Source: Homarus americanus
Taxonomy: Eukaryota; Arthropoda; Malacostraca; Decapoda; Nephropidae
Direction of reading: 5' to 3'
Assembly (NCBI RefSeq): GCF_018991925.1
Contig: NW_024725521.1
Coordinates: 1,054,001-1,118,000 of the forward strand
Length of the DNA stretch: 64,000 bases
In this document: positions 44,915 through 57,471 of the stretch, one piece after another
How positions within the stretch are numbered: position 1 is the stretch's first letter
How the letters are laid out: every line of letters begins with the position of its first letter
Made by a program: the position numbers and the translations under genes
Notes under the pieces: generated by a model
The model's input: the letters and a program-made list of their open reading frames with translations, nothing else
The model's database searches: none
What the model was told of the DNA's origin: nothing

Positions 44915-47704
44915 GGGACCTAGCACACCTATTTGAGCAGTCCATATTATGTGCTGTCTGACTATGAGTTCTACCAGAAAATAGGATTTTGGGATTAGTT
45001 CACCATTTGTTCATACATTAAAAATACCTAAGTTGAATTTTGGAATTTTCTATTAATATAGTATTATGAATAATTGAAGTACAGATATACTTATGTACTG
45101 TAAACCAGTAAACATAGTGGACCTGAATCCTATTATATTTTAAGTATTTTCTCTAGTACTAAGATAATTATTGTGGCTTATGGCTTTGATCACATTTAAC
45201 TTACCAACGTGTACAACTTTTACTGGTTTGGCATACCGTACTGTACTGTATAAAACAACTAAATATGTTTTATTTTCCCAGCTTTCAGTTTACTTGCTTT
45301 TGTTTTCACAAACATTTGTAAAGTACTTAAGAAATATATTGTACCTGGTTGTTGTCTTGTAAATTTTGAGTTTGTGAAAACTTATTGAAGTCAATTTATC
45401 TTTTTTATAATTTCACAAGACATGAAAGTTGTAATTGGTTTCATCAACTTTTGTAAATAACAGTAAAGTACAGTATGTATGTTTAGGTGTTACCTAAGAA
45501 CTAAAGTCATTTACAAACATTTGCTGCTGTGTCACAAGTAGCTTGGCCACCATACAGCACATACTGTACAGCATCAGTCACTGCTGTAATAAATTTAACT
45601 TCCAGAAAACTTGAGTCCTTAAGATAATTAGGAACTCCTTTTGGAATAAATGTTTACCCATATGTCATTCTTCTATATTTCTTTTGTGTTTCCCCAATGA
45701 TTTTGTGCTAAAAATTACCATGTCAGATTTTGATAATTATTTTATTTACCATGTTCTTGGTCTGTGTGACTACTAATACTATGCTTGATTATGCTGCACA
45801 TAATCGTTCACACAGTATGTAAGGTATGATCGGTCTCTTATTCATAAAACTCTGTCACTAGTTTATAACTGAAATGGAAATTTTACAAGAAGGGAAGAGT
45901 ATTCTGAGTTGGCTTGTTGCAAAAACCAGTAAAACTGATTTTAATTATTAATGTGTGTTAACAACTTTGAACAATTTTGTGTGTTTTGAGTTCATCTTGC
46001 AACCTGTGACAGTCTTAGTGCAATGTGTATGTATTTATAACTGGTGTAAATTAAATAATATGCTTTCTTTTTGCAACATTCTTTTAAATAATTGTCTTGT
46101 CAGTGTTAGTAATAACACACCTTAACAACATTATTAAAAGGGCAGGCTAATCATAGCTGTAACATTGTCTTGTATACTGCTGTGTTATTTAAAGATACAA
46201 TACAAGACAAATATGTGTTTTCTAGAAAAAAATTTTGCTAATGTTATTTGTATAAGAAGTTTGAAAAATCGTGAACTCTTTCATAGCAGCTCTTAAACCT
46301 AATGTCACAAGCAGCTTTGTCTAATAATGCTTTCCTAAGTTAATTTTCATGTTGTAATTAAGGTGGAAGGTGAAAACCCAGTTTACAATTATTATCACGA
46401 TATACTGTATAAACCAAACAAATGTTTTACTTCTTGCATTGCTGTAATGAGTTTTAGCCACTTTGGAAAGTGAGATTACTGAATGAGTATTTTCTTATTG
46501 AACCATACCAAACTGTTTCATACAAGACCTGTCCATTTTTTCTGTGTTGTGTTCAATCTTTGTGTGATATTGGTGCTGAACTATTGAGCAAGCTGTGGTT
46601 GTTGATATTGTAGGTTTTGAAACCAGACAGAATTGTCAAATGATTTGTACATAAGTACTAACTGTTTATTCTAAGATGATTTTGAACAAGAGTGCAGCTT
46701 CTCAGTGATGAACTGTTGCTCCTTTCTGATGCCGAGGGCAGCTATGGTTACAATGTTAATATGAGGTTGAGTGTAAAGTTTTTATCATTTAAGTGACGTC
46801 TGTGTACAGGCTGGAACTCAATATGTATACCTCTAGGAAATAGATTAGAATTTGATGTGAGGACTAAGTTGTAACTGATAGTATTCAGTACAGTGTTCAA
46901 AGTTGTTCCTAGAAACTCACAAAGGTGCACAACCATTATTTCTAATTTCTTATGTCGAGCTATTTTTTGTGCTTACCGTGGAGGTAAATCTAACTCCTTG
47001 TAAATTAAAGTTTATATGCTACAAGATTATATACATTGTCATTACGGTCTGCAAGTTTGTGTATTGTTTCACAGTTGTCAACTTTTAGTAAACATGCTAT
47101 CCAGAGTTGATAGGAAACAAGATGGATGTAAGTGTATCATTGGATTATTATGTTCCATAATCGAATGTTCTTCATAAAATACAATACCCTTTGGCACTGG
47201 TACTTGGAGCCCTGGTACCAGAAGACAAAGCAATTAATTTACATAACGCCCATAACTTCTCATCCAGTGCTTCTGTGAATACATCATACTGTTTTTCATT
47301 TTAACTTTATTGCTTAATTGCTTCCACACATCAGTTCTGCATTCATAATTTCCACAGTTTTTGTGTAAATACTGTACCTCTTCTGCTCTAGTAGTGATCC
47401 TGTAGTTGTGGATATGACCTGTAGAAAATGTTAGTGATTTATTTTTCTAGTAAACAAGTAGTATTTGTTTCAGTGACCTACTGTATCAAGTTTTTCAATA
47501 CTTAAAATAAACTTTCTATGTATTTAGTTGTTTAGTTGTGTGACACCAAACATGTAAACTATATGAACTTTGAGACTGAAAATACATGTGAAATACACAA
47601 ACTTCCTTCTTAAAAATGACCATCTCTGTCTTAGAAATAACCTGGTTGAAGATCAGTAGCAGACATGTGTAAGATTAAAAGAAAATATTAAGGGATGGAC
47701 AGTA
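44915..47704. other. Non-coding, no recognisable feature
   Basis: AT-rich sequence; no exon, repeat terminus or RNA gene found. Confidence 0.4.
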
Positions 47705-48019
47705 CAGCTGCTCCCCAACTTAGGACGGGGTTAGGGATCCAAATCCAGGTCAGAAGTCAAAATGGTCATAAGTCGAAAATGCTTAAATAATACATAGAAA
47801 ATCTAAAATGGGTGTCTCTTTTTCTTCTCAGCACCACAAAACTCTCACTTTTAAGCTTGCCACCATTTTAAAGTGAATTACAAATGAAAATTTTTTCAGT
47901 ACACAGCGCAATCACTGACGTTGAGACTCGAAAATACATAATTTGACAAAATTTTGGTACGACTGGGTTTATGTCCGGGTGGTCGTAAGTCGAGTAGTTC
48001 GTAAGTCGGGGAGGAGCTG
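47705..48019. mobile_element. 300-bp MITE family, copy 3 (inside gypsy remnant)
   Basis: The ends are CAGCTGCTCCCCAACTTAGG and, reverse-complemented, CAGCTCCTCCCCGACTTACG, with TA at 47703-47704 and 48020-48021. It interrupts the C-terminal coding part of the gypsy pol frame (minus strand), so it inserted after the retrotransposon. Confidence 0.85.
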
Positions 48020-49150
48020 TACATGATAATCCTGAAACTTGGTAGGTCTCCTTTTCCGCTGCTGCCGCTGACATACTGGGATAACTTCAGAGTCCTCCCT
48101 TGGCACAGCAACCTCAGTCGCATTCTCAGAGGGTCCCTCTCCTGTCACGTCCAATTCCGCTAATCGTGAACGGTGCTCCTCTTCCTGGACCCTGGTCGGG
48201 TTCCCCAAATCAGTACGGCCCTGAGTTCTTCCAGGATATCTGGTCAGGTCCTTGTCGGTGGTGGGTGACTGTTCTTCAGAGACTTCCCAGGTGTACTGCC
48301 CTGGCCCATGATACTGCCATAGACGATTGACGTAGACTACCTTCGGCTGAGTCTTCCTTCTTTCCCTGATCCGGTAAGTCACATCTGAAAGGCGTTCCAT
48401 TACAGTGTATGGTCCTTCCCATGGACTTTGCAACTTAGGTGACTGACCCTTCTTCCACAGAGGGATATAGAGCCAGACCTGGCTTGCTTTGACATCATGG
48501 TTGAGCTTCATCACTTCACCCGAGAACTCGACAGCTCATTGAATATGATGGTTGATCCTCCGTCAACCTTTCTTGGAGGCATTTACATAACTGATGGTTT
48601 CTTCAGGAAGTTCTTCATCAGGTGGTCTTTCTGTCAGCAGGGCCACTGGCAGCCACAGTTCGTGCCCCAGCATTAGTTTTGTTGTTGTGTATCCAGTTGA
48701 CTCAGAGGCAGCCGAATGATATGATATCAGCAGAGCAGGCAGCATCTGATCCTATTGTCTTCCACTCAACACAGTAATTGCCCAGTTCTTGTCCCAAGGT
48801 CCAATTAAACTTTTCTACCATTCCATCTGACTGTGGCCGAAGTGGAGTGGTCCTAGACTTCCTTTTGCCCAATAGTTTACAGCCCTTGCTGAACACAGCT
48901 GACTCAAAATTTCCGCCCTGTACTGAGTACAACTCGTGGGGCACACCAAACCATCAGAAGAACTGGTCAACCAGAATCCTGGCAACAGTCTTGGCTTCCT
49001 GATTTGGGATGGCATACGCTTCTGGCCACTTAGTGAAGTAATCCATGGCCACACAGATGTACCTATTCCCATCTGCAGTGAGTGGCAGAGGTCCCTCTTC
49101 AATGGTGCACCTGCATGGTACTATCGTGCACCAAAGTCGTGTCCACTACC
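48020..49150 (-). pseudogene. Ty3/gypsy integrase and C-terminal domain, degenerate
   Basis: The minus strand carries, across several frames: an integrase core opening (MDYFTKWPEAYAIPNQ region near 49000-49040), PHELYSVQGGNFESAVF, KSRTTPLRPQSDGMVEKFNW, LPALLISYHSAASESTGYTT, and a C-terminal chromodomain-like/GPY-F segment (SPKLQSPWEGPYTVMERLSD, then VTYRIRERRKTQPKVVYVNR). Known for the family: the D,D-35-E triad of the integrase. The usual Asp in the HSDQG-type motif reads Val here (YSVQGG), while the Glu in the following block (EKFNW) is kept. At least three frameshifts separate the blocks. Reverse transcriptase, RNase H and gag are not visible upstream (to the right). Confidence 0.85.
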
Positions 49151-49482
49151 CAGCCACAGTGAGGGTTCGAATTGCCTTGAGTCTGAAGTTTCAAAACAGC
49201 TGGGGGAAATGCTATGGTCGGCCAACAGATGTCGCCCACTGTAATATGTGGTGGGGGGGGGGATAGTCTAGTAACAGGCTGTGTGTAGGTGGAGCATAAC
49301 ATCGTGAATTCCGCAATCACTGATAACAATAAGAATGTCATGAAGATAGTTAATATTATTAAGCATGGTGAGAGATGTGTAACGGGTAAATAAAAGCACT
49401 ACAACAACCATATCTCTGCCGTTCATGGCGACTGATGGGCACACCAGTAATTAATTCTCCGTGACTACCATTACTAGTAGTC

Positions 49483-50530
49483 ACGGAGCACAGGGTTGCC
49501 AACTCGGATTTTCAAATGTCGCTAGGCTGGTACCTAAAAGTAGCTAAATGTCGCTAAATCTTCCATGGAAAGTCGCTAGCTATTATTCCCCTTCAGAATT
49601 TGATGCAAATTATATTTTCATAATGCCGACTATAATGGACGGAGTATAAATAAAATGCATTATGTAAAAAATAAAATATTATTTTTTAAAGTTTAATGTG
49701 CACACTTACCTATTATTCAATAGTAATTGCATCCCAGTCCTCTTCGTAGTCGTCGGTGAACAACTGTAGAGTGGAAGCATGTAGCGTTGTCTAGGTTCTC
49801 GTGCAGATATCTTGTAACTGTATGCCTCCACAGTCCCTATCTTTCTTAAAATATCACTAGGAAGTTCATAACTTGCATAACAGGTGTTCTGTCTTTTTAC
49901 CCATACTTTATTGTAAGAATTGCCTTTAATGTCGATAGTTTCATTTTTGTTGCGCAATTTTGATTTCACAAAGTTCATATTACTAAATGTGCGCTCTACA
50001 TCTGCGTTTGAATGCGGAAGAGATAAGGCAGCGAGTGCAATTTCAGCCAGATCATATGGTTTTCACCTGTCGCATCTCTGTAATTTGCCACTTCTGACCA
50101 CAATTTTAGGGTGTTAGATGTTTCGTCCAGATTGTGTGATGCAGTTTTTCCACTGAAATCAATCTTGGTAAGGGTGCTGAAATCTTCTGTAAATAAGTGT
50201 GCCAAACCAAGTATATCTGATTTAATAGGCTTCAAGCATTCATCGGCACTCAGAAAAATAGACTGCAGCACACGAATGTTGTCAGGTGTTGCCGAAGTTG
50301 TTTATGAGTTCAACCCGTTCAAATGCATTGTCCCTAACCCCCTGCATATATTATGGCTCGAAATTAGGAAAACCGAGTTTTCATGGACAGTCCAAAAGTA
50401 TCCAGAAAGTCGCTAGATTTCTGTGGATATCTCTAGATTTGCGACAAATCGCTCTAAAATGTCGCTAGAAAATAACAAAAAGCTCTAGATCTAGCTACAA
50501 AGTCGCTAAGTTGGCAACTCTGACGGAGAA
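49483..50530. mobile_element. hAT element with 8-bp target duplication
   Basis: The termini are CAGGGTTGCCAACTCGGATT at 49491 and, reverse-complemented from 50522, CAGAGTTGCCAACTTAGCGA. Flanking octamers are ACGGAGCA (49483-49490) and ACGGAGAA (50523-50530), matching at 7 of 8 positions, as expected for a hAT. Sub-terminal regions contain many TCGCTA-type motifs ('gtcgctagg', 'gtcgctaaa', 'agtcgctag'). The interior encodes the end of a transposase on the minus strand. It sits in sequence next to the gypsy remnant. Confidence 0.85.
49706..50271 (-). pseudogene. hAT transposase C-terminal part, frameshifted
   Basis: Around 50000-50040 the minus strand encodes LSLPHSNADVERTFSNMNFV followed by KSKLRNKNETIDIKGN, a textbook hAT dimerisation motif. 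The upstream frame (50271-49996) is shifted relative to it near 50060. Only the last ~190 codons of the transposase are present; the BED finger and most of the catalytic core are missing. Non-functional. Confidence 0.8.
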
Positions 50531-53500
50531 TACACAAGTTGTTACCAGGATTGGCGCCACTCACACCAGGGGGAGGAGGTGATGTCGAACACTGTAACAT
50601 GCCGAGGTCTCATTCCTACCATCGTTGTCACCAACAGGTAAGTCACATTAATTTGTCAGCATAGCCCATGTCGTCCTTATACTATTGCAGGGTGTCCCAT
50701 GAGACAGCAAATATTTATAGAGGTGAAAGAATATGTGATATTGAGTTGAAAATCTTCTCTACACATAAGCATTTTTCGGTTAACTTTAGAAGTGAGGTGG
50801 GTTTTAAAAATTACGCAGGGCAAAAATTTTGCCATGTTATAATTTATTTTTCTTACCAATTGCAGCCATACTGTGTGCTGTTGTAATCTTTATTGGTGGA
50901 TTACATAAGGCCTATTAATAGCGTGAAAACCCATTTGAAGATACTGTAATGTTCCATAACTTGCATTAAACATCATCATACGTTCACGAGTTCCAACTTG
51001 TGCCTAGCCTCCCACCCCGCGCTCTCTACCCACCCAGCTATTAAACCTCATAATTTGAGCATCGTGGGTTACCACACCTAAATACTAATTGACTACTTAT
51101 TCTCTCCCCACACTCTCCCTCCACCATCCCCCCACTCCACTCCTCCCTCCCCCACCTCTTCCCTTCATCCCTCCCCAAGACTAACGTCAATCGAACATTC
51201 CATCCCATCACATTACCTTCCCCTGCATTCCCCAACCCCCCTCCCCTTATTTTACCCATGGCGACGATTTGGACTACTGTAATGAACACTCACAGAACCA
51301 ACGACATGGCTCCTCCCCCTTGTATTTAGAGTTAAAACCTTTACAACAAAGGTCAATCCCACGTAACTTGAGCCGGGTTAAGATATGTGGAAAAAAACCA
51401 GCAACTCCCATGGCCACCCCCTACCCCAACCTAAAATCATAGCCACCACGTCTCTATCTCTATCTATAATGAAAAGTGTAACTCTACTCAGAAAAAATAA
51501 TGAATGGGCCCTCCAAACAAATTAAAGATGAGGTGCACCCCACCCAAATAGGGATGGGCTCTCCATTTCCTTTCGCCTTCTTTTCTCCACATCCTTTCCC
51601 CCCTCCCATCGCCCCAGTCACCCCAACCTACCACCCAATACCATGCATTGGGCAGAAGGCCACACACTTTCTCTCCTCCTAAAAGTCTGTTCCGTTTAAC
51701 CCACATTCTTTCACTACTAAACCTTCTTCCCCCTTTCCTATATTTCGCCATCGCTATCGGTATCTCCCGCCTCAACTCCGCCATTTGTAATGGTTGCCTT
51801 GTGTAATTTGTAAAATCCACCTCACGGCTAAACATAAACCAAAAAATCCTTATATGTATATAAGTTTTATACTCAGAATCACATATTCTTTCACGTCTAC
51901 AAATATCTGCTGTAATTAGTGGGACACTATTATAATTATATGACAGTTATTATATGAGCTCCTTAGTTAACTTCACCATAAAAATATGGTGTTTGATGTG
52001 CTATGCGTTTGGTGGTTATATTTGCCGCACGTTACCTTACTCGGTTATGTTACATCCCCAGTTGCAACCTGGGAGTTTGGGTTGGGTAATGTAGTATTTT
52101 GAGCAGAAATGGAATTCAGAACAACTCGATGAACATGAAGAAAAACGTTTTTATATAACGAACCCTAACGTAATGTAACCTATTACAGTTATATGTAATC
52201 TGGGACGAACATGTCATAGCTGAAAATTGTCAAAGAAATGTGTAAAGCAGTGGAAAACCATATATTTTGATTACCGGCGAGGCTAACTACCTATAAACAA
52301 TTAATATTTGACGATTGGCAAAAGTCCTGGGAAAATGAACCAACAAGTCATAAGCTAAAATGATCAAATCATCAGTTCATCTTTGGTCATCATCAAAACA
52401 ATCCTCTCAACATCACGAAACTATTCTGAATCGTCTAAGAATTGGGCATACCGAATGACGCATGGCCAACTCACGACTATCTTTCGTTAATAATTATCAG
52501 TTTTATTTTAGCTAATGGTGGATAGAAGTGATTTAAGAAAATTAATGAGATTATATACGGACCAATCGTGTATTGTGTTCTTTCCGCCGTCCAGTTTATT
52601 ATTTTCATATGAATCAGTAAAGCGAACCAATGAATTAAGGAATCGAAGCACCTCGGGTTCGCCACTCGCCAGTGATCATTAGAGGTACGGCAGTGGTGGT
52701 GGCAACATGTGTGTGTGTGGTCATACAGTATTTGATCGCTATTTCCATGTTTTTTGTTTGCTGTTTGTGGCATCGTGAGGACTTCCAGGACTCTACGTTG
52801 TGGTTATTAGCAGTTGAGTGAAGGTAAGGTGATAACAAGTTGTGTTGTTGTACTGTGGGGTCCAGGGAGGAGGAGGCGGTAGTGTAGCTCCGCCGTGTGT
52901 ACAGGGGTTGTGGATGCCGTGGCTCGGACAGAAAATACTGCTATTAAGATGGCTATTAGCCTAAGCTAGTATGTGGATAGATAATACTGCTATTCATCAT
53001 CATCGTCGTCATCACATACACGCCATCATTATCGTCATCATCATAATCATCATCACACACACCACACATTACCACCCCTGAGCCCTCTCCCCTGCCCACC
53101 TTGACTACCAGCAGTGTCAGTTGGTACAAATTAGTGGTTATTTCGGTTCGTTTACGCCATGTTGTAGATTTTCTCATAAAAATAAATATATCGTAATACA
53201 CCAAATAAAAATCTTTGTTTGGTATATGCAATAAATTCTGATTATCTACATGACATTACGTGTAATTTATTCAGAATGTATTCATCATGCAGAACCTTTA
53301 CCTATGGGAATATGTCAACTTGTCGTTTGTATCATGAGTTCTGAGTGGCTGGTCACCACAAAGGAAGCGCTGAATCTGTATCGAGAGCTCTGAGTGGCTG
53401 GGCACCACAAACGAACCGCTGAATCAGAGTCGAGCTTGGGGCCACATTTCTCTGAACCATCTGTGATTTTTGTTGATCAGCTGAATAAAAAACGTTTCCC

Positions 53501-54245
53501 ATTATTTCCTGCAGAATCAACTCAGTTTTTCTGTTAGTGAGCATTTACGTGTAATATCCGGTCCTTATCATTACAAGAGCGTCGGTTCGATAGAAGTTTC
53601 GATCGGGTGGTTCAGTATCTGGGAGTCGAGCTCTCAGTTGTCACTTTGGAAGGTATCAGTACTTTCTTATGGTGTCAAATTAAGCAAAACAAATATGGCC
53701 ACGCCAGACATCCGATTGAGTGTTATTACTAAGGTTCGCAAGTGACGCTCTATATCATGTGCATCAACAACACAAGAGCGTATGTTCGTACTGGAGATGG
53801 TTCAGTGTGTGGTGGAGATGTGGATGAACTTTAGACCAGGGACAGCCAGACGTGGAGGGAGGTAGCCGGCCAGTAGTGAGACGGTCGAGGCGATTAGTGT
53901 ATGTGTGACGGAAGTTAACGTTTACAAAATGCTCCTAAATTAATACATCCAGTTGTCAAGGATTATAAAATACAGACGCCATCATGTGTGTGTTGGTGTT
54001 GAAAAATATAAGGTATGTCGCTGTGTATATTTCCCTTACAACTTATTTCTCTCTCCAATCGTCAATTCGATAGCCCATTAATTGTATAGAAATGTTGATG
54101 ACTGGGACTTAATTATATGGAATGATCTTGACAGCTTCACTGGGCTAGAAATCCATTTCAACGTGATTTGGTTGTAGGAGTTTAAGGTTAGGTACCAGAA
54201 CAAGGTGGCCACCCACGCTGATTAACCCGACCTTCTCCCCTAGAC
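50531..54245. other. Non-coding stretch, possibly including untranslated first exons
   Basis: It contains pyrimidine-rich tracts (51000-51260, 51500-51740), a two-copy repeat at 53340-53440 ('gagtggctgg.caccacaaa' twice, about 54 bp apart) and an ATC/GTC-rich microsatellite (52997-53056). GC rises at 52640-52920, where GAAG|GTAAGG could be a donor of a non-coding first exon, but no coding start supports it. Confidence 0.35.
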
Positions 54246-54249
54246 CATT

Positions 54250-54385
54250 ATCCGGTTTAGCATTTATACTTCTTTAAACTTATCCAATTTAAATCCGTTG
54301 CTACGAGTCTTATCCTGCTCGGATATTATAAGAACTTCATCTATAATTTCTCTATTGATTCCTTTCACCCATTTAAATACTTAAG
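54250..54385 (-). pseudogene. LINE fragment (CR1/jockey-like post-RT segment)
   Basis: The minus strand from about 54385 reads KWVKGINREIIDEVLIISEQ then DKTRSNGFKLDKF, a stereotyped segment found downstream of the RT in CR1/jockey-type LINEs. It corresponds to the part deleted in the fragment at 19285-19510. Only this piece is present. Confidence 0.7.
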
Positions 54386-54387
54386 TA

Positions 54388-54500
54388 CTTCACCACAATC
54401 ACTTCACCGTAATCATTTTGCCACAATCACTTCACCACATTCACTTCACCACAATCACTTAACCATCACCAAAATCACTTCGCCACAATCGCTTCACCAC
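54388..54500. repeat. Short tandem 'TCACTTCACCACAA' repeat
   Basis: Variants of CACAATCACTTCACC repeated about 7 times just before the CCCT-rich array. Confidence 0.8.
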
Positions 54501-55775
54501 CCTCCCTCCCTCCCTCCCTCCATATCATCTCCACCCATCACCTTCCCTCCCTTCCTCCCTCCCTCCCTCCAACTCATCTCCACCCATCACCTTCCCTCCC
54601 TACCGCCCTCCCTCCCTCCCTCCCTCCATATCATCTCCACCCATCACCTTCCCTCCCTCCCTCCCTCCATATCATCGCCACCATCACCCTCCTCCCTCCC
54701 TCCCTCCCACTCATCTCCACCCATCACCTTCCCTCCCTCCCTCCCCCTCCCTCCATCATCGCCACCCATCACCCTCCCTCCCTTCCTCCTCCCTCCATCC
54801 TCTCCCTCCATCTCATCTCCACCCATCACCTTCCTCCCTCCCTCCCTCCCCCTCCCTCCATCTCCATCTCCACCCATCACCCTCCATCCACCTCCCTCCC
54901 CCTCCCTACCTCCCTCCTCCTCCCTCCCTCCCTCCATCATCTCCACCCATCACCTTCCCTCCTCCCTCCTCCCCTTCCTTCCTCCTCCCTCCCTCCTCCC
55001 TCCTCCTCTCCCTCCCTCCCTCCCTCCATATCATCTCCACCCATCACCTTCCCTCCCTCCCTCCTCCCCTCCCTCCATCTCATCTCCACCCATCACCTTC
55101 CCTCCCCTCCTCCCTCCCTCCCTCCCTCCTCCCTCCTCCATCTCATCCCACCCATCACCTCCCTCCCTCCCTCCCTCCATCTCATCTCCACCCATCACCT
55201 TCCCCTTCCCTACCTCCCTTCCTCCCTCCTCCCTCCCTCCCCTCCTCCTCCCCCTCCCTCCCTCCTCCATCTCATCTCCACCCATCACCTTCCCTCCCTC
55301 CCTCCCCTCCATCTCATCTCCACCCATCACCTTCCCTCCTTCCCTCCTCCCTCCCTCCCTCCTCCCTCCTCCTCCCTCCCTCCCTCCTCCCTCTCCTCTC
55401 CACCCATCACCTTCCCTCCCACCTCCCCCCTCCCTCCCTCCATCTCATCTCCACCCATCACCTTCCCCTCCCTCCTCCCTCCCTCCATCTCATCTCCACC
55501 CATCACCTTCCCTCCTCCCTCCTCCTCCTTCCCTCCCTTCCTTCCTCTCCTCCCTCCCTCCCTCCCCTCATCTCATCTCCACCCATCACCTTCCCTCCCT
55601 CCCTCCTTCCTTCCTCCGTTCCCCTCCCTCCCTCCCTCCCTCCCTCCCTCCATCTCATCTCCACCCATCACCTCCTCCCTCCTCCCTCCTCCCCCTCCCT
55701 CCCTCCATCTCATCTCCACCCATCACCCTCCCTCCCATCTCCACCCATCACCTTCCTCCCCCCTCCCTCCGTGTC
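54500..55775. repeat. CCCT-rich minisatellite with CATCTCCACCCATCACC core
   Basis: (CCCT)n tracts of variable length alternate about 20 times with a conserved 'catctccacccatcaccttc' word. The period varies because of slippage in the CCCT runs. Long Gly/Glu/Arg-rich minus-strand frames are artefacts. Confidence 0.95.
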
Positions 55776-55849
55776 CCACAAGGTATTTTTGGCCACTGAG
55801 CTTGTTCCTGTTTACGTCGAGATGAACGAAGACTCACACCCTCCTGGCT

Positions 55850-55850
<1 letters not shown>

Positions 55851-55888
<38 letters not shown>

Positions 55889-56215
55889 CACACATCACAC
55901 GCACATACACACATCCACCTACACACACACATCACACGCACATACACACATCCACCTACACGCACACACACACACACACACACCACACACACCACGCACG
56001 CACACACACACACACGCATCAGACGCACATACGCACATCCACCCACACACACACACACACACCACACACACACACACACACTTACACCTGCCACACACAC
56101 ACACACATACATACACACGCATCACACGCACATACACACATACACACATACACCTACACACACACACACACACACACACACACTTACACCTACACACAGA
56201 CACATACACACACAC
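55851..56215. repeat. (CA)n-rich microsatellite
   Basis: Mostly (CA)n with ACATACAC, ACACGCAC and ACACCTACAC interruptions. His/Thr- and Cys/Val-rich open frames are artefacts. Confidence 0.96.
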
Positions 56216-56402
56216 AGGCAAAGTGAGTTTACAATACAGGTTTACAACTTTACAATACATCAGTAGAGTTACGAAGTCTAATATGGTACAAAAATAACTT
56301 TACAGATCTATTAGACAAATTGTTTAACCTACTCCATCTTAACTTAACCTAAATCAACAGAGTCTAACCTAAAGTAATTTTGCTGCAGTTAACTTAGCCA
56401 GG

Positions 56403-56600
56403 GAACCAAACCTAACCAATCCTAACCTAACCTAACCTAACCTAACCAAACCAAACGTAACCCAACCAAACATAAGCAAATTATATAATCAATCCTCATC
56501 TAACTAAATGACCTAACACCACCCAGACAAATTCAAACCCTAACCTATCCTCACCAGACCTAATCTAACCTAACCTAACCTAACCTAACCTAACCAAACT
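56403..56600. repeat. Interstitial arthropod-type telomeric repeat (CCTAA)n
   Basis: Perfect CCTAACCTAACCTAACCTAA runs at about 56417-56445 and 56563-56597, with degenerate TAACC/AAACC variants between and around. (TTAGG)n is the usual arthropod telomere repeat. Confidence 0.85.
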
Positions 56601-57344
56601 TAACTAGACAGAATAATTTACTTGTTTCAAAATTACAGTTTTACTCTACACACACAAGAGCTGGTGGGTATCATTCACTCGCTTTGGTAAAATAAAAATA
56701 AAAAATTAAATCACTTTGTTGATTAAGGAGAGACAAAGACAGAGAGAGACTCCCCGTTAGAAGTCATTTTGGCACCAGTCCCATCCCCTCTCTCCCTCCA
56801 TTCTCACCCCCGCCTTCCCTACCCTTTCCACCTCCTTCACTACCCCCTCCACCCACACCCCTCCACCCCATCTCCCTATACTCCTCCCCACTCCCACACC
56901 TTCCTTTTATATCTCCCCCACCTATACTACCCATCCTCCTCACGCCCCTCCCCACCCCCACCCCCACCACCCACACTGGCACCTGTCGTAAACCTGTGCT
57001 CCCTCCGTCACCGCTCTACCAGCCAATCACAACTCTAAGAGGGTATAGCACGGGATTCTAATCGGCTGTCGCAGGTCATAGGGGAGATAAAACACGTGTT
57101 CTGATTCAATTTCAATTGTTTATTCCTTGATAGAGGAAGCGGGATCCTAGTGCTGTCACTAGGTACCCCTGATGTGGATTCAACAAAATTAAGAGACAGA
57201 GGCAGATTTTCATCAGGTCACACGTTGATTTTTTCTCATAACTCAAAAGTATTTTACACACGGTAAAGTGCAGGTGGTTTACGTCCTTAGATCAACACTT
57301 AGTAAGAGACAATTGTGTAGGAACCTTTGACAACAACAAAAACA

Positions 57345-57420
57345 ACAATAACAATAATAATAATAATAATAATAATAAATGCAATAATAATAATAATAAT
57401 AATTATAACACTAATAATAA
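57345..57420. repeat. (AAT)n microsatellite
   Basis: Two AATAAT runs separated by 'aaatgc'. Confidence 0.9.
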
Positions 57421-57471
57421 ACTTGACACAATATTACATGAACCAATATAGAAAAACCTGAAGTGAAAATA

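Noticed and set aside
53970..54010. ATG plus donor (MCVLVLKNIR|GTATGT)
   Set aside because: Short, weak donor, hydrophobic random peptide; no other support.
54644..55330. Gly/Glu/Arg-rich minus-strand open frames
   Set aside because: Artefact of the CCCT-rich array.
55771..56260. His/Thr-rich and Cys/Val-rich frames
   Set aside because: Artefact of (CA)n.
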